DNA of 6,563 nt from Acidothermaceae bacterium. Lineage in GTDB: Bacteria > Actinomycetota > Actinomycetes > Acidothermales > Acidothermaceae. The stretch covers positions 1 to 6,563 of the forward strand of contig JAICLV010000130.1 of NCBI GenBank assembly GCA_025925185.1, read 5' to 3'. A model generated the notes under the pieces. It was not told the origin of the DNA. It worked only from the letters and a program-made list of their open reading frames with translations, and did no database searches. A program made the position numbers and the translations under genes. Positions 5,044 through 6,563 of the stretch are shown piece after piece; the stretch's first letter is position 1; each line of letters opens with the position of its first letter.

Positions 5044-6525
5044 ATGACTAATCCGTCCGACACCTCACCCTCGGCGCCCCCCACGGCGCAGGCGCCAGGA
5101 CGGCCGGTCGTGTTTCGACACGCAACCGTGCTCACGATGGACGATCAGCGACGCGTCCTCACCGACACCGACGTGCTCGTCGTCGGTGAGCGAATCGCGG
5201 AGATCGGGTCGGCGCTCGCCGCGCCGTCCGACGCATTGGAAGTCGACGCCACAGGCGGCCTGCTGATGCCGGGCATGATCGACACTCACCGGCACATGTG
5301 GCAGACGGCGATGCGCGGCTACGGCGCCGACTGGACGTTGACCCAATACTTTGTCTGGTACTACCTCGAGTGGGGCAAGATCTTTCGCCCGGAGGACATC
5401 TACGCGGGCAACCTGCTGTCCGCCATCGAGGCGATCGACTCCGGCGTCACCACCACGGTCGATTGGTCGCATGGCCTGCAGACGATTGACCACGCCGAGG
5501 CCGCGGTCGACGCGCTCGAGGACGTTCCCGGTCGTTTCGTGCTCGCGTACGGCAACATTCAGGCCGGGCCGTGGGAATGGTCGACGGCGCCGGAGTTCCG
5601 CGACTTCGTCCGCCGCCGTATCGACGGGCGCGGCGACATGCTCGGCTTCCAGATGGCGTTCGACGTCCCCGGAGACCCGGCTTTCAAAGAGCGCGCGGCC
5701 TTCGAGGTGGCCCGCGACCTCGGCGCCACCGTCACGACGCACGCGGGCGTGTGGGGCGCGACAAACGACGATGGCATCAAGCTGATGTACGACAACGGGT
5801 TCATGACGCCCGGCACCGTGTACGTGCACGCCGCGACTCTCACGTCCGACTCGTACAACCGCATCGCCGCGACCGGAGGCGTGGCGTCCGTCTCGACGGA
5901 AAGCGAGCAAAGCGCCGGCCAGGGTTACCCACCGACCTTCCAGTTGCGCCAGCACGACATCCCGATCTCGCTGTCGATGGACACCAGCGTGTGGTGGAGC
6001 GGCGACCTCTTTTCGGCGATGCGGACGACGTTGAGCGCCGACCGGTGCCGCTGCCATCTCGACCACCACGCGCGGCAACAGACCGTGACGCACTGCGAAC
6101 TGCGCGCCGAGGACGTCGTCGGCTGGGCCACGCGCGGGGGCGGCCACGCGCTGGGAATGGACGGCGTCGTCGGCAGCGTGGAGAAAGGAAAGAAAGCCGA
6201 CCTCGTGCTCATCAAGAACGACAACTCGCCGGCGATGTTCCCGATGCTGAACCCGTACGGCCACGTGGTTTTCCAGGCGCAGCGCGGCGACGTGCACTCG
6301 GTGGTGGTCAACGGCCGACTGGTGAAGCACGACCATGTGCTCGTCGACGTCGACCTCGGAAAGGCGCGCAAGGCAGTCGAGAACACCGTCGAATACCTGC
6401 GCGCGCAACTCGGCGACGAAGCCTGGGCCGCTGGCATGAATCCGGAGATCCCCGAGAAGAAGGTGCTCGATAACCCCTACACCTACACCGACTGGGGCTC
6501 CGACAGCGCCCAATGGAAGCGGTGA
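5044..6525 (+). CDS. Metal-dependent amidohydrolase, ATZ/TRZ/cytosine deaminase-like
   Basis: This cytoplasmic metal-dependent hydrolase of the amidohydrolase superfamily probably removes an amino group or opens a C-N bond in a ring compound; the substrate is unknown. At 493 aa it is slightly longer than typical members (about 450-480). A beta-sandwich strand region (VVFRHATVLTMD, 22-33) precedes the TIM barrel. Likely metal ligands are H82 and H84 (IDTHRHMW), H233 (TTHAGVWG), H262 (YVHAATL) and D313 (SLSMDTSVWW). The C-terminal GMDGVVGSVEKGKKADLVLIK (371-391) is a classic family signature. Deaminases of this group usually have a glutamate three residues after the third histidine; here it is V236, so the chemistry may differ. 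A Cys/His-rich patch occurs at 335-351. The start is fixed by AAGGAG at 5032-5037. It is divergent from iclR and shares an operator with the ring-cleavage operon. Confidence 0.92.
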   Translation: MTNPSDTSPSAPPTAQAPGRPVVFRHATVLTMDDQRRVLTDTDVLVVGERIAEIGSALAAPSDALEVDATGGLLMPGMIDTHRHMWQTAMRGYGADWTLTQYFVWYYLEWGKIFRPEDIYAGNLLSAIEAIDSGVTTTVDWSHGLQTIDHAEAAVDALEDVPGRFVLAYGNIQAGPWEWSTAPEFRDFVRRRIDGRGDMLGFQMAFDVPGDPAFKERAAFEVARDLGATVTTHAGVWGATNDDGIKLMYDNGFMTPGTVYVHAATLTSDSYNRIAATGGVASVSTESEQSAGQGYPPTFQLRQHDIPISLSMDTSVWWSGDLFSAMRTTLSADRCRCHLDHHARQQTVTHCELRAEDVVGWATRGGGHALGMDGVVGSVEKGKKADLVLIKNDNSPAMFPMLNPYGHVVFQAQRGDVHSVVVNGRLVKHDHVLVDVDLGKARKAVENTVEYLRAQLGDEAWAAGMNPEIPEKKVLDNPYTYTDWGSDSAQWKR

Positions 6526-6563
6526 CACACCGCCCGGGCCCAATGGAAGCGGTGACACACCGC
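6508..6563. repeat. 26-bp direct repeat at 30-bp spacing at the window end
   Basis: Bases 6508-6533 and 6538-6563 are identical (beginning GCCCAATGG, ending CACACCGC), separated by CCGG. The first copy holds the last amidohydrolase codons and its TGA stop. The second copy stops exactly at the window edge. This may be an assembly end artefact or a short tandem duplication. Confidence 0.9.
6519..6533 (+). terminator. Small hairpin over the amidohydrolase stop codon
   Basis: GCGGTG-ACA-CACCGC forms a 6-bp stem with a 3-nt loop spanning the TGA stop, and recurs at 6549-6563 because of the direct repeat. No T-run follows, so a terminator role is weakly supported. Confidence 0.25.

Noticed and set aside
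6532..6539. GCCCGGGC palindrome between the two direct repeats
   Set aside because: An 8-bp GC palindrome is expected by chance in this base composition.
5065..6558. Long minus-strand open frame (497 codons) antisense to the amidohydrolase
   Set aside because: It mirrors a well-supported gene. The product is His/Val/Arg-rich with no recognisable domain, as expected for antisense frames in high-GC DNA, and its start lies in the terminal direct repeat.
1..6563. tRNA, rRNA, CRISPR array, insertion sequence or phage genes
   Set aside because: No cloverleaf, repeat-spacer pattern, transposase or integrase was seen. Almost all of the window is accounted for by seven metabolic or regulatory genes.

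Overview
This is a GC-rich window. Third codon positions are mostly G or C, stop codons are mostly TGA, one start is GTG, and long spurious open frames lie antisense to real genes. This base composition and the protein flavour suggest an actinomycete (Mycobacterium/Pseudonocardia/Frankia-like) or a related high-GC soil bacterium. The organism cannot be named from the sequence.

Layout. Positions 1-3890 hold a compact minus-strand catabolic operon, read right to left. It runs: family III (CaiB/BaiF) CoA-transferase (3890-2712), citrate-synthase-fold citryl-CoA-lyase-like protein (2719-1934), LigB-type class III extradiol dioxygenase catalytic subunit (1902-1042), LigA small subunit (1045-680), and an MDR/zinc-type quinone-oxidoreductase-like protein (669 to beyond the left edge). 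Two junctions overlap by 8 and 4 nt and the other gaps are 31 and 10 nt, so co-transcription and translational coupling are likely. Upstream is an IclR-family regulator of the PcaR/PcaU/PobR type on the same strand (4780-3971). Divergent from it is an amidohydrolase of the ATZ/TRZ/cytosine-deaminase-like branch on the plus strand (5044-6525). The right edge carries a 26-bp direct repeat at 30-bp spacing, which looks like a contig-end artefact or a short tandem duplication.

How the genes may work together (inference). The amidohydrolase would prepare a substrate, perhaps one with an amino or amide group. LigAB would cleave a dihydroxylated ring. The CoA-transferase would activate the resulting polycarboxylate. 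The lyase would split the CoA ester, releasing acetyl-CoA and an oxo acid. The MDR protein would do an accessory redox step. The IclR protein would control all of it: the dyad CGGAC-N4-GTCCG occurs exactly twice in the window by eye, once in front of the CoA-transferase operon and once in front of the amidohydrolase. A third dyad, GTCCG-N5-CGGAC, lies near the iclR promoter.

Most worth a second look are the shared operator, the departures from textbook active-site residues in LigB and in the citrate-synthase-fold protein, the implied CoA-dependent end to an extradiol pathway, and an apparent internal deletion in the MDR protein.
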